From positions 310,001 through 374,000 of the forward strand of contig NZ_JAPCKI010000005.1 of the NCBI RefSeq assembly GCF_028680575.1: a stretch of DNA of 64,000 bases. Direction: 5' to 3'. Origin of the DNA: Acidovorax benzenivorans. GTDB taxonomy: Bacteria; Pseudomonadota; Gammaproteobacteria; Burkholderiales; Burkholderiaceae_C. Every line of letters begins with the position of its first letter. Positions within the stretch are counted from its first letter, which is position 1. The position numbers and the translations under genes were made by a program. This document shows, piece after piece, positions 54,626 to 63,111 of the stretch. The notes below the pieces were generated by a model. The model saw nothing but the letters and a program-made list of their open reading frames with translations, was not told the DNA's origin and ran no database searches.

Positions 54626-55888
54626 ATGAACTCCTCTCCCACCCTGATCCAGGTGATCGGTGCCGTCCTGTTCGGCCTGGCCATCCTCCACACCTTCTCC
54701 ACCAAGTATTTCGAGCACCTCGCGCACACGCAGCCCAAACATGCGGGCATTTGGCATCTGATGGGCGAGGTGGAAGTGGTCTTCGGCTTTTGGGCGCTGG
54801 TGCTTATGCTGTTCATGTTCTCCATCAGCGGCAAGCAGGAGGCCACGGCATACCTGGACTCGCGCAACTTCACCGAACCGCTGTTTGTGTTCGCGATCAT
54901 GGTGATTGCGGCTACTCGGCCGATTCTTCAGATGGCGGGCTCTGCGGTTCGGCTGCTCGCGAGATGCATGCCTTTGCAGCGCGGGGTGGCGATGTATTTT
55001 GTGGTGTTGTCGGTCGTCCCGCTGCTGGGCTCCTTCATCACCGAGCCTGCTGCGATGACGCTGGCGGCGCTGATGCTGCGCGACATCCTGTTCTCGCAGC
55101 CGCTGTCAAGCAAGCTCAAGTATTCGACCATTGGCGTGCTGTTCGTCAACATCTCGATCGGCGGCACGCTCACGCCGTTTGCTGCGCCTCCGGTGCTCAT
55201 GGTGGCGGCGCAGTGGAACTGGGACCTGTGGTTCATGGCGTCGAACTTTGGCTGGAAGGCCGCCGTGGCCGTTGTGGTCAATGCGGGCATCGCCACGCTG
55301 CTGTTTCGCCGCCAGGTGGGGCACATGGGGCGCAAGATCGCCACGGACGAGGCGCCAGTCCCTGTGTCCGTGATGCTGGTGCACCTGATGTTCCTGGCGC
55401 TGGTGGTGCTGTTTGCGCACCACCCTGCTGTCTTTATGGGCCTGTTCCTCTTCTTTATGGGGTTCACCACCGCCTACCAGCGCCATCAAAACCCGTTGAT
55501 CCTGCGCGAGGCCTTGCTGGTGGCCTTTTTTCTGGCCGGGCTGGTGGTGTTGGGCGGTTTGCAACAGTGGTGGCTGCAGCCAGTGCTCATGAAGATGGAC
55601 GCCAACGCCGTGTTCTTTGGCGCGGCAGCGCTCACGGCCTTCACCGACAACGCTGCGTTGACCTACCTGGGCTCACTGGTCGAAGGCCTCAGCAACGAGT
55701 TCAAGGTGGCGTTGGTGGCGGGAGCGGTGACGGGCGGTGGCCTGACGGTGATTGCCAATGCACCCAACCCTGCAGGCGCGGCGATCTTGAAAGAAAAGTT
55801 CGCTGACAACGCCATCCACCCGCTGGGACTGCTGCTGGGCGCGTTGCCGCCCACGCTGGTGGCGGTGCTGGCGTTCAAGCTGTTGTGA
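54626..55888 (+). CDS. Putative Na+/H+ antiporter
   Basis: 420 residues from the ATG at 54626; the longer frame upstream overlaps the structured leader. About twelve hydrophobic segments include VPLLGSFITEPAAMTLAALMLRDI, VNISIGGTLTPFAAPPVLMVA and FTDNAALTYLGSLV with conserved Asp/Asn in membrane. This matches the PF07399-type putative Na+/H+ antiporter family. The candidate cation riboswitch upstream supports a role in sodium or lithium export. Confidence 0.85.
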   Translation: MNSSPTLIQVIGAVLFGLAILHTFSTKYFEHLAHTQPKHAGIWHLMGEVEVVFGFWALVLMLFMFSISGKQEATAYLDSRNFTEPLFVFAIMVIAATRPILQMAGSAVRLLARCMPLQRGVAMYFVVLSVVPLLGSFITEPAAMTLAALMLRDILFSQPLSSKLKYSTIGVLFVNISIGGTLTPFAAPPVLMVAAQWNWDLWFMASNFGWKAAVAVVVNAGIATLLFRRQVGHMGRKIATDEAPVPVSVMLVHLMFLALVVLFAHHPAVFMGLFLFFMGFTTAYQRHQNPLILREALLVAFFLAGLVVLGGLQQWWLQPVLMKMDANAVFFGAAALTAFTDNAALTYLGSLVEGLSNEFKVALVAGAVTGGGLTVIANAPNPAGAAILKEKFADNAIHPLGLLLGALPPTLVAVLAFKLL

Positions 55889-55928
55889 ACACCACGCTCC
55901 GTGCGGGGCTTAGACCTTGAACAGGTTC

Positions 55929-56363
55929 TTAGTCCCGCGTGGCGCGCCGCTGCACGCAGGCGATGTAGGCATCGCCATCGGGCGGGCGGCCTGCGCGCTG
56001 GCTTTCCCACAGCATTTCGCCCAGGCAGTCCATGGCTGCGTGGTGCGCGTCGTGCAATGAGTCGAGCCGCGCCGTCAGCAGCTCCACCGCCTGGCGGATG
56101 CCGCGTGGCTGGTCGATGCTGCATTGCTCGCTGATCGACAGGTGCATCGACAGGTGCAGAAACGGATTGGTCTGCCCCGGCGTTTCGTCGTAGTTACGGG
56201 CCACGGCGGCGTCGGCGTCGGACAGGTCGGCGTGGTATTCGGGGTGCTCGGCGATCCACAGGCTGGCCAACGTCTCGATGGCTTCCATAGGCGCGCCGCT
56301 CTGGGTCTTGGCGTGCACACCACACAGAAAGCGGCGCACATCGGCTTGAGAGGGGCTGAACAT
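55929..56363 (-). CDS. DUF1841 family protein
   Basis: 144 residues starting MFSPSQADVRRFLC; nine extra codons upstream are not conserved in style. HPEYH, NPFLHLSMHLSISEQ and MLWESQRAGRPPDGDAYIACVQR are typical of DUF1841, a small betaproteobacterial family of unknown function. No signal peptide or membrane segment is seen. Confidence 0.82.
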   Translation of the reverse strand: MFSPSQADVRRFLCGVHAKTQSGAPMEAIETLASLWIAEHPEYHADLSDADAAVARNYDETPGQTNPFLHLSMHLSISEQCSIDQPRGIRQAVELLTARLDSLHDAHHAAMDCLGEMLWESQRAGRPPDGDAYIACVQRRATRD

Positions 56364-56572
56364 GGGGCGTGAGGGTAGCACGCAGGGCAAGAGCCTGGCG
56401 CCTGAAGGGAAGGCGGGGGAGGGCGATGCGGATTGCGCCTGCCTGCTACATCGCGCCGGGGCGGCGTCCTACGCTGACCGTGGGGCGGCGCACCTACATT
56501 GGGCTGGCGCAAAGGCCGGGAGCCGGGTCCACTTTGTCGCAGTCCTCCAAACCCGGCATGGGGAGAAACGTT

Positions 56573-56794
56573 ATGAATGCAATGCGAATCGTCGGTGTGC
56601 TGTTGTTGGTGTTGGGGCTGGCCGGATTTTTGACCGGGGGCTTCAGTTTTACCAAGGACACGACCCAAGCCAAACTGGGGCCACTGGAGCTGACGGTCAA
56701 GGAAAAAGAGTCCGTGAACATCCCGCAATGGATGAGCCTGGGCGCCATGGTACTTGGCGGTGTGGTGCTGGTGTTGGGCTTTCGCAAGCGCTGA
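56573..56794 (+). CDS. Small two-helix membrane protein
   Basis: 73 residues from an ATG with GGGAGA at good spacing; an earlier frame start at 56369 is unlikely. Two hydrophobic helices (IVGVLLLVLGLAGFLTGGF and SLGAMVLGGVVLVLGF) flank a polar loop. Function is unknown. Confidence 0.75.
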   Translation: MNAMRIVGVLLLVLGLAGFLTGGFSFTKDTTQAKLGPLELTVKEKESVNIPQWMSLGAMVLGGVVLVLGFRKR

Positions 56795-56853
56795 TGATTT
56801 GAGCCCGTCTCAAAATCCACGGCAGCGCTGCTGCTGCGCAGGCCTGCTGTCAC

Positions 56854-57654
56854 TCACGCGCGTGGGGCACCCATCATGCGCGAGATGGTTTTTGCCGCGC
56901 GAAGCAGCCCGGGCAACAAGCTCTCCTGCATCACCGCCGCACTCGTGCGGTTGGCTTGACCGCTGATATTGAGCGCCGCCACTGTCTGCCCCATGCGGTT
57001 GGTCAGCGGCGCCGCAATCGATATCAAGCCTTCTTCCAGCTCCTGGTTCACCAGGCACCAGCCTTGCTGCCGCGCCTGGCGGATGTGGGCGATCAGCGCA
57101 TCCACATCGGTGGTGGTGTGTTCGGTAAAACGCTGCATGGGGTGGCCCTGCAGCCGGGCCTGCAGTTCATCGTCTGGCAGCCCGGCCAGCAGCATGCGGC
57201 CCATGGACGTCCAGCATGCGGGCAGGCGTGAGCCCACGCCCAGCGTGGTGCGCATGATCTTGTGCGTGGGCACGCGCAGCACATAGACGATGTCCAGGCC
57301 GTCGAGCACAGCGGCCGATGACGACTCGCGCACCTCTTCCACCAGATCTTCCATCACTGGCTCGGCCAGGTTCCAGATGGGCAGTGACGACAGGTAGGCA
57401 AACCCCAGGTCCAGGATGCGCGGGCTCAGGCGAAACAGCTTGCCGTCCGTTTCTACGTACCCCAGCGTCTGCAGCGTGAGCAGGATGCGCCGTGCGCCCG
57501 CACGGGTCAGGCCAGTTTGCGCGGCCACTTCACTCAACGTCTGCTGCGGCGTGGCCGCGCTGAAAGAACGGATCACCTCCAGCCCGCGCGCGAACGACTG
57601 CACATAGCTGTCGCTCGGTTTGGGGTCTTTGGTTTCTGGGATTTGTGAATTCAT
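56854..57654 (-). CDS. pcaR: PcaR-like IclR-family regulator
   Basis: 266 residues. The N-terminal winged helix has FSAATPQQTLSEVAAQTGLTRAGARRILLTLQTLGYV, and the effector domain has VYVLRVPTHKIMRTTLGVGSRLPACWTSMGRMLLAGL and LEEGLISIAAPLTNRMGQTVAALNISG. It is of the PcaR/PobR subgroup that senses beta-ketoadipate-type acids. It is divergent from pcaIJF, with operator-like sequences between, so it probably controls that operon and itself. Confidence 0.9.
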   Translation of the reverse strand: MNSQIPETKDPKPSDSYVQSFARGLEVIRSFSAATPQQTLSEVAAQTGLTRAGARRILLTLQTLGYVETDGKLFRLSPRILDLGFAYLSSLPIWNLAEPVMEDLVEEVRESSSAAVLDGLDIVYVLRVPTHKIMRTTLGVGSRLPACWTSMGRMLLAGLPDDELQARLQGHPMQRFTEHTTTDVDALIAHIRQARQQGWCLVNQELEEGLISIAAPLTNRMGQTVAALNISGQANRTSAAVMQESLLPGLLRAAKTISRMMGAPRA

Positions 57655-57679
57655 ACGTGTGCCAACTATAATTCTTTAA

Positions 57680-57713
57680 GCGAACATTTGTTCTGTATGC
57701 GAACAAATTTCGA
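57680..57713. promoter_or_regulatory. PcaR-type operator region
   Basis: GCGAACA occurs at 57680-57686 and again at 57700-57706, with TGTTC inverted between (57689-57693), so GAACATTTGTTC forms a palindrome. Three related elements in one stretch fit IclR-family (PcaR/PcaU) sites. It lies between the divergent pcaR and pcaI starts. Confidence 0.6.
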
Positions 57714-57749
57714 AGAGACAACAACCAAGCAAACCAAGAAAGCGTTGCA

Positions 57750-58451
57750 ATGATCAACAAACTGGCGGACTCGGTGGCCCAGGCCCTCGCGGGGGTGAAG
57801 GATGGTGCCACGGTGTTGATAGGCGGGTTCGGCACGGCCGGCATTCCGGGTGAGTTGATCGACGGCCTCATCGCCCAGGGCGCGCGCGACCTCACCGTGG
57901 TCAACAACAACGCTGGCAACGCCGACCAGGGCCTGGCCGCGCTGCTCAAGGCAGGGCGGGTGCGCAAGATCATCTGCAGCTTTCCGCGCCAGGTCGATAG
58001 CCATGTGTTCGACGAGCTGTACCGCAGCGGCAAGCTGGAGCTGGAACTCGTACCTCAGGGCAACCTGGCCGAGCGCCTGCGCGCTGCGGGCGCGGGCATC
58101 GGCGCCTTTTTCTGCCCCACAGCGCATGGCACCGAGCTGGCCGCTGGCAAAGAGACGCGCGAGATCAACGGCAAACACTACGTGCTGGAGTACCCCATCC
58201 ACGGCGACGTGGCCCTGATCAAGGCCGAGAAGGGTGACCGCTGGGGCAACCTCACTTACCGTATGTCCGCCCGCAATTTTGGGCCCGTGATGGCCACTGC
58301 CGCCAAGACCACCATCGCCACCGTGCACGAGGTCGTCACGCTCGGCTCGCTGGACCCGGAGGCCATCGTCACCCCCGGCATCTACGTGACTCACGTCGTG
58401 AAGATCGACCGCACGGCCACCCAGGCCGGTGGTTTCAAGAAATCAGCATGA
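57750..58451 (+). CDS. pcaI: 3-oxoadipate CoA-transferase subunit A
   Basis: 233 residues with the family I CoA-transferase start ADSVAQALAGVKDGATVLIGGFGTAGIPGELIDGL, NNNAGNADQGLAALL, and CPTAHGTEL. It forms the alpha subunit that with PcaJ moves CoA from succinyl-CoA to beta-ketoadipate. PcaI/PcaJ cannot be cleanly told from acetoacetate CoA-transferase by motifs, but the thiolase that follows supports Pca. Confidence 0.92.
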   Translation: MINKLADSVAQALAGVKDGATVLIGGFGTAGIPGELIDGLIAQGARDLTVVNNNAGNADQGLAALLKAGRVRKIICSFPRQVDSHVFDELYRSGKLELELVPQGNLAERLRAAGAGIGAFFCPTAHGTELAAGKETREINGKHYVLEYPIHGDVALIKAEKGDRWGNLTYRMSARNFGPVMATAAKTTIATVHEVVTLGSLDPEAIVTPGIYVTHVVKIDRTATQAGGFKKSA

Positions 58452-58500
58452 AATTGGCCTCTGGCGCACAAGGAATAAGCGTGAGTAGCTATCAAAAACG
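58440..58500. repeat. Family A repeat, degenerate copy at the pcaI-pcaJ junction
   Basis: The reverse strand reads TTTGATAGCTACTCACGCTTATTCC...GCGCCAGAGGCCAATTT, recognisable as family A. AAGGA (58470-58474) within it is the likely ribosome binding site of pcaJ. Confidence 0.75.
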
Positions 58501-59131
58501 TAGTAAAGACGAGTTGGCAAAACGCGTGGCGCAAGACATCCACGACGGCGCCTACGTCAACCTGGGCATCGGCCAGCCCACCCTGGTGGCCAACCACATC
58601 CCCGCAGGCCGCGAGGTCATCCTGCAAAGCGAGAACGGCATCCTGGGCATGGGCCCCGCGCCCGCTGCGGGTCTGGAGGACTACGACCTCATCAACGCGG
58701 GCAAGCAGCCCGTGACGCTGCTGCCCGGCGGTGCGTACTTTCACCATGCCGACAGCTTTGCCATGATGCGCGGCGGCCACCTCGATATCTGCGTGCTGGG
58801 CGCCTTCCAGGTATCGGCTACGGGTGACCTGGCCAACTGGAGTACCGGCGAGCCCGGAGCCATCCCCGCCGTGGGCGGCGCGATGGATTTGGCCATCGGC
58901 GCCAAGCAGACCTGGGTGATGATGGACCTGCTGACCAAGCAGGGCGCCAGCAAGATCGTCACGCAATGCAGCTACCCGCTCACCGGTGTCGCCTGCGTGA
59001 AGCGCATCTACACCGATCTGTGCACACTGGCTTGCACGCCCACGGGGCTGCAGCTCATCGACACCGTGCCTGGCCTGTCGCTGGCCGAGCTGGAGCAACT
59101 GGTGGGCCTGTCGATCCGTGCGGCCGCCTGA
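58481..59131 (+). CDS. pcaJ: 3-oxoadipate CoA-transferase subunit B
   Basis: 216 residues from the GTG at 58481, six bases after AAGGA; the ATG at 58448 (overlapping the pcaI stop) would add 11 repeat-encoded residues. SKDELAKRVAQDIHDGAYVNLGIGQPT and the catalytic Glu in SENGILGMGP are intact, with GGHLDICVLGAFQV. It is the beta subunit, carrying the CoA-thioester-forming glutamate. Confidence 0.92.
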   Translation: MSSYQKRSKDELAKRVAQDIHDGAYVNLGIGQPTLVANHIPAGREVILQSENGILGMGPAPAAGLEDYDLINAGKQPVTLLPGGAYFHHADSFAMMRGGHLDICVLGAFQVSATGDLANWSTGEPGAIPAVGGAMDLAIGAKQTWVMMDLLTKQGASKIVTQCSYPLTGVACVKRIYTDLCTLACTPTGLQLIDTVPGLSLAELEQLVGLSIRAAA

Positions 59132-59164
59132 ATCCAACCCCCCAAGAAACGAGGAGACAACACC

Positions 59165-60376
59165 ATGAGCCAACAACGCCAAGCCTTCATCTGCGACGCC
59201 ATCCGCACCCCCTTCGGCCGCTATGGCGGCGCGCTCTCCAGCGTGCGCACCGACGACCTGGGTGCCATCCCCATCAAGGCGCTGATGGACCGCAACCCCG
59301 GCGTGGACTGGGCGGCCGTGACCGACGTGCTCTACGGCTGCGCCAACCAGGCCGGTGAAGACAACCGCAACGTGGCCCACATGAGCAGCTTGCTGGCGGG
59401 CCTTCCCATCGACGTGCCCGGCGCCACCATCAACCGCCTGTGCGGCTCTGGCATGGACGCCGTGGGCACCGCGGCGCGCGCCATCAAGGCAGGCGAGGCG
59501 GGCCTGATGATTGCGGGCGGCGTGGAGAGCATGAGCCGCGCACCGTTCGTGATGCCCAAGGCCGAGTCGGCCTTCAGCCGCAACAACGCGGTGTACGACA
59601 CCACCATCGGCTGGCGCTTCATCAACAAGCTGATGAAAGAAAAGTACGGCGTGGACTCCATGCCCGAAACCGCTGAGAACGTGGCGACGGACTTCGGCAT
59701 TGAGCGCGAAGCGCAAGACCAGATGGCCCTGCGCAGCCAGCTCAACGCTGTAGCCGCCATCAAGGACGGCCACCTGGCGCGCGAGATCGTGCCCGTGCAC
59801 ATCCCCCAAAAGAAGGGCGACGCCATCATCGTCAGCCAGGACGAACACCCGCGCGAGACAAGCCTGGAAGCGCTGGCCAAGCTCAAGGGCGTGGTGCGGC
59901 CCGATGGCACGGTGACGGCGGGCAACGCCAGCGGCGTGAACGACGGTGCTTGCGCACTGCTGCTGGCCGACGGAGCCAGCGCTGCCAAATACGGCCTCAA
60001 GCCCCGCGCCCGCGTGGTGGGCATGGCGGTGGCCGGTGTGGCGCCGCGCATCATGGGTTTTGGCCCCACGCCCGCCACGCAGAAGGTGCTGGCGCAGACG
60101 GGCCTGACCATCGACCACATGGACGTGATCGAACTGAACGAAGCCTTTGCAGCGCAGGGCCTGGCCGTGCTGCGCGCACTGGGCATCAAGGACGACGACG
60201 CGCGGGTGAACGCCTGGGGCGGCGCGATTGCGCTGGGCCACCCGCTGGGTGCGAGCGGTGCACGGCTGGTCACCACCGCCGTCAACCGCCTGCATGAACA
60301 CGCCGGCCAGTACGCGCTGTGCACCATGTGCATCGGCGTGGGGCAGGGCATTGCCATCATCCTGGAGCGCGTGTGA
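59165..60376 (+). CDS. pcaF: Beta-ketoadipyl-CoA thiolase
   Basis: 403 residues after an excellent GAGGAG. Catalytic Cys lies in NRLCGSGMDAV, with GGVESMSRAPFVM, the catalytic His in GHPLGASGARL and the second Cys in CTMCIGVGQG. It cleaves beta-ketoadipyl-CoA with CoA to succinyl-CoA and acetyl-CoA, the final step of the protocatechuate/catechol branch. It lies 33 bases after pcaJ. Confidence 0.94.
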   Translation: MSQQRQAFICDAIRTPFGRYGGALSSVRTDDLGAIPIKALMDRNPGVDWAAVTDVLYGCANQAGEDNRNVAHMSSLLAGLPIDVPGATINRLCGSGMDAVGTAARAIKAGEAGLMIAGGVESMSRAPFVMPKAESAFSRNNAVYDTTIGWRFINKLMKEKYGVDSMPETAENVATDFGIEREAQDQMALRSQLNAVAAIKDGHLAREIVPVHIPQKKGDAIIVSQDEHPRETSLEALAKLKGVVRPDGTVTAGNASGVNDGACALLLADGASAAKYGLKPRARVVGMAVAGVAPRIMGFGPTPATQKVLAQTGLTIDHMDVIELNEAFAAQGLAVLRALGIKDDDARVNAWGGAIALGHPLGASGARLVTTAVNRLHEHAGQYALCTMCIGVGQGIAIILERV

Positions 60377-61116
60377 CCGTGATCGAACGCAACCCCACAC
60401 CGGTCACCGTCATTACGGGTGCCAGCAACGGCATCGGCCGTGCGATTGCCGACGCCGTGCTGGCCCAGGGCCACGCCGTGGTCAACCTGGACTACGTGCT
60501 GCCCACCTGGAGCCACCCTCGGCTTACCTCGTACCAGGGCGACCTGACCAATGAGGCATCGACCCGCGAGCGCGCGACCGAGATTGCCGCCAAACACAAC
60601 GTGACGGCGCTGGTGAACAACGCGGGCGCCACGCGCCCCGGCACCATCGATACTGCCACCACGGCGCAGCTGGATGACGTGGTGGGCCTGCACCTGCGTG
60701 CGCCCATGCTGCTGGTGCAGGCCTTTTTGCCCACGCTGCGCGCCAGCGGGCAGGGCCGCATCGTCAACATGTCGTCGCGTGCCGCGCTGGGCAAGGGCGA
60801 CCGCATCGTGTACTCGGCCACCAAGGCCGGAATGATCGGCATGACGCGCACGCTCGCCATGGAGCTGGGTCGTGACGGCATCACCGTCAACGCGATTGGC
60901 CCCGGCCCGATTGCCACCGAACTCTTCCGCCAGAGCAACCCCGACGGTGCGCCGCAGACGCAGCGCATCTTGAACAGCATCGCCGTGGGCCGCATGGGCA
61001 CGCCCGACGATGTGGCGCGCGCGGCGCTGTTTTTCCTCTCGCCCGACAACGGCTTCGTGACCGGGCAGGTGCTGTACGTGTGCGGAGGCACCACGCTGGG
61101 AGTGGCGCCTGTTTAG
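60373..61116 (+). CDS. Short-chain dehydrogenase/reductase in the pca operon
   Basis: 247 residues from a GTG that overlaps the pcaF stop (GTGA). SDR motifs: TGASNGIG (nucleotide loop), NNAG, NMSSRAALGKGDRIVYSATK with the catalytic Ser/Tyr/Lys, and the late NAIGPGPIATELF. The substrate is unknown. Overlap with pcaF suggests a role linked to acyl-CoA or aromatic acid breakdown (inference). Confidence 0.87.
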   Translation: MTVIERNPTPVTVITGASNGIGRAIADAVLAQGHAVVNLDYVLPTWSHPRLTSYQGDLTNEASTRERATEIAAKHNVTALVNNAGATRPGTIDTATTAQLDDVVGLHLRAPMLLVQAFLPTLRASGQGRIVNMSSRAALGKGDRIVYSATKAGMIGMTRTLAMELGRDGITVNAIGPGPIATELFRQSNPDGAPQTQRILNSIAVGRMGTPDDVARAALFFLSPDNGFVTGQVLYVCGGTTLGVAPV

Positions 61117-61139
61117 CAACCTGAACTGATCTTCCCTGC

Positions 61140-61155
61140 CGCCCCGCAAGGGGCG
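61140..61155. terminator. Small GC stem after the SDR gene
   Basis: CGCCCC and GGGGCG enclose GCAA, 24 bases after the SDR stop. There is no T-run, so it is at most a weak pausing or processing signal. Confidence 0.3.
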
Positions 61156-61274
61156 CCCCCCGTTCTCGCCCGGAGGCATCGGCACCCGGTTGAGGCCACG
61201 GCGCGGCCAGACCCTGCCCAACGCGGCGCTGGTGGCACCCATCCATTCATCCACCTTCTTGAAGGAGACAAACC

Positions 61275-62279
61275 ATGACCCGTTCCACCCACACCACCCG
61301 CCGCTTCGCGCTGTCGGCCGCTGCTGTCACCGCCCTCGCTGGTATCGGCCTACTGGGCAGCAGCGCTGCGCTCGCCCAGGCCTACCCCACCAAGCCCGTC
61401 ACCATCGTTGTGCCCTTTGCCGCAGGCGGCACCACCGACATCCTGGCGCGCATCATCGGCCAGGCACTGACCACCGAGCTGGGCCAGTCGGTCATCGTGG
61501 ACAACCGCGCGGGTGCGGGTGGCAACATCGGCGGCACCATGGCGGCCAAGGCGCCAGCGGATGGCTACACGCTGTTCATGGGCACGGTGGGCACGCACGC
61601 CATCAATGCCAGCTTGTACAAGAAGATGCCGTTTGACCCCGTGAAGGACTTCGCGCCGCTCACGCGCGTGGCCAACGTGCCCAACCTGCTGGTGGCCAAC
61701 CCCGCGCAGCCCTACAAGAGCGTGAAGGAACTGATCGCCTACGCCAAGGCCAACCCCGGCAAGGTCAACTTTGGTTCGTCGGGCAACGGCAGCTCCATCC
61801 ACCTGTCGGGCGAGCTGTTCAAGAGCCTGGCCAAGGTGGACATGGTGCACGTGCCCTACAAGGGCAGCGCACCCGCCGTCACCGACCTGCTGGGCAACCA
61901 GATCGGCATCATGTTCGACAACATGCCCTCGGCCATCCAGCATGTGCGCAGCGGCAAACTGGTGCCGATTGCCGTGACCACGGCCAAGCGCTCGCCCGAG
62001 CTGCCCAACGTGCCCACCATCGCCGAGGCCGGTGTGCCCGGCTACGAGGCCACATCGTGGTTCGGCATGTTTGCGCCCACCGGTACGCCCGCGCCGGTGC
62101 TGGCCAAGCTCAACACCGCGCTGGTCAAGGTGCTGAACCAGGCGGATGTGAAGAAGAAGATCAACGAGCAAGGCGCCGAAACGTACAGCGAAACGCCCGA
62201 GCAGTTTGCTGCCTTCATCCAGGCCGAGTCCATCAAATGGGGCAAGGTCGTGAAGGAGTCGGGCGCAAGTTTGGACTAA
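61275..62279 (+). CDS. Bug/TctC-family periplasmic solute-binding protein
   Basis: 334 residues after a good GAAGGAG. A twin-arginine-like THTTRRFALSAAAVTALAG signal ends near ALAQA. The Bug family signature is clear: YPTKPVTIVVPFAAGGTTDILARIIG, VDNRAGAGGNIGG, DGYTLFMGTVGTHAIN, and FGSSGNGSSIHLSGELFK. It binds an organic acid, perhaps an aromatic acid given the pca genes, but no membrane transporter lies beside it. Confidence 0.9.
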   Translation: MTRSTHTTRRFALSAAAVTALAGIGLLGSSAALAQAYPTKPVTIVVPFAAGGTTDILARIIGQALTTELGQSVIVDNRAGAGGNIGGTMAAKAPADGYTLFMGTVGTHAINASLYKKMPFDPVKDFAPLTRVANVPNLLVANPAQPYKSVKELIAYAKANPGKVNFGSSGNGSSIHLSGELFKSLAKVDMVHVPYKGSAPAVTDLLGNQIGIMFDNMPSAIQHVRSGKLVPIAVTTAKRSPELPNVPTIAEAGVPGYEATSWFGMFAPTGTPAPVLAKLNTALVKVLNQADVKKKINEQGAETYSETPEQFAAFIQAESIKWGKVVKESGASLD

Positions 62280-62295
62280 GCGCCACCGAGGTTCG

Positions 62296-62355
62296 TTGCA
62301 GCTACTAAATTGATAGCTGCTACCGCCTATGAATAGGGCGGTAGCAGCTATTTTT
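62296..62355 (+). terminator. Family A repeat serving as terminator of the Bug gene
   Basis: ATAGCTGCTACCGCC (62313-62327) and its complement (62337-62351) form a 15-bp stem followed by TTTTT. TTGATAGCTGCTA shows family A ancestry. It follows the Bug stop by about 20 bases and would also end the convergent SDR transcript. Confidence 0.75.
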
Positions 62356-62377
62356 GTTTAAATTCGGGTAGACGAGA

Positions 62378-62980
62378 TCACTGCACCCGGTACACGCGCC
62401 CCGTCTGCGCGCCTTCCACGCTGCGTTGGTAGGCCAGCGCTGCGCGCTCTGCGGGTACGGACTCGAACCCCGGGAAGAACGGCCCGTACACACCCACCGA
62501 CTCGGTGAGGATGGTGGGGCTGACTGCGTTAATGCGCAGGCCGCGCGGCAGCTCGATGGCGGCGGCCGCCACAAAGCCCTCGATGGCGGCGTTCACCGCC
62601 GTGGCGCTGGCGCCATTGCGGATGGGCTCGATGGACAGGATGCCTGCGGTCAGCGTGATGGAGCCGCCATCGGTCAGGTACTTCTGGCCGATCAATGCCA
62701 GCTGCACCTGGCCCAGCAGCTTGTCTTGCAGGCCCAGGTTGAACTGCTCGGGCGTCATGTCGGCCAGCGGGCCAAAGTGCAGGTTGCCTGCGGTGCTGAC
62801 GATGGCATCGACTTGGCCCACGGCAGCGAACAGCTTGGCGACCGAGCCCGGCTGCGAAAAGTCGGCGCGGTGTGTGCCGCTGTTGCGCCCCACAGTGATC
62901 ACGTCGTGGCGTGCGCCCAGGTTGGCCAGCACGGCCTGGCCGATGGTGCCGCTGGCGCCGATGAGAAGAATCTTGGACAT
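62378..62980 (-). CDS. Short-chain dehydrogenase (atypical, small)
   Basis: 200 residues. The N-terminal Rossmann motif is LLIGASGTIGQAV, with VDAIVSTAGN and the late LRINAVSPTILTES. The usual catalytic YxxxK is not apparent: the region reads ASATAVNAAIEGF, so catalysis may differ. It is divergent from the LysR gene, whose product probably regulates it. Confidence 0.82.
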   Translation of the reverse strand: MSKILLIGASGTIGQAVLANLGARHDVITVGRNSGTHRADFSQPGSVAKLFAAVGQVDAIVSTAGNLHFGPLADMTPEQFNLGLQDKLLGQVQLALIGQKYLTDGGSITLTAGILSIEPIRNGASATAVNAAIEGFVAAAAIELPRGLRINAVSPTILTESVGVYGPFFPGFESVPAERAALAYQRSVEGAQTGRVYRVQ

Positions 62981-63043
62981 GGTGTGTTCCTTGGGGTTGA
63001 AAAGGGTTGAAGAAGAACTGACAACCCGATTCTTTTGTTAATT

Positions 63044-63094
63044 AATCAATGCATAAAGTACGTAGAAGTTATGCTTGTGCTAACTATTGATTAG
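63044..63094. promoter_or_regulatory. Nested inverted repeats in the SDR-LysR intergenic region
   Basis: An inner pair GCATAA-N12-TTATGC (63052-63075) lies inside an outer pair TAATCAAT-ATTGATTA (63044-63051 and 63087-63094). LysR-type regulators bind such interrupted palindromes in divergent promoters. The stretch is much more A+T-rich than its flanks. Confidence 0.6.
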
Positions 63095-63111
63095 GAATAT
63101 TGGGAATTGCC

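Noticed and set aside
58391..60400. Long open frame on - (669 codons) opposite pcaJ-pcaF
   Set aside because: His/Gly/Val-rich composition and complete overlap with well-identified genes show it is a shadow.
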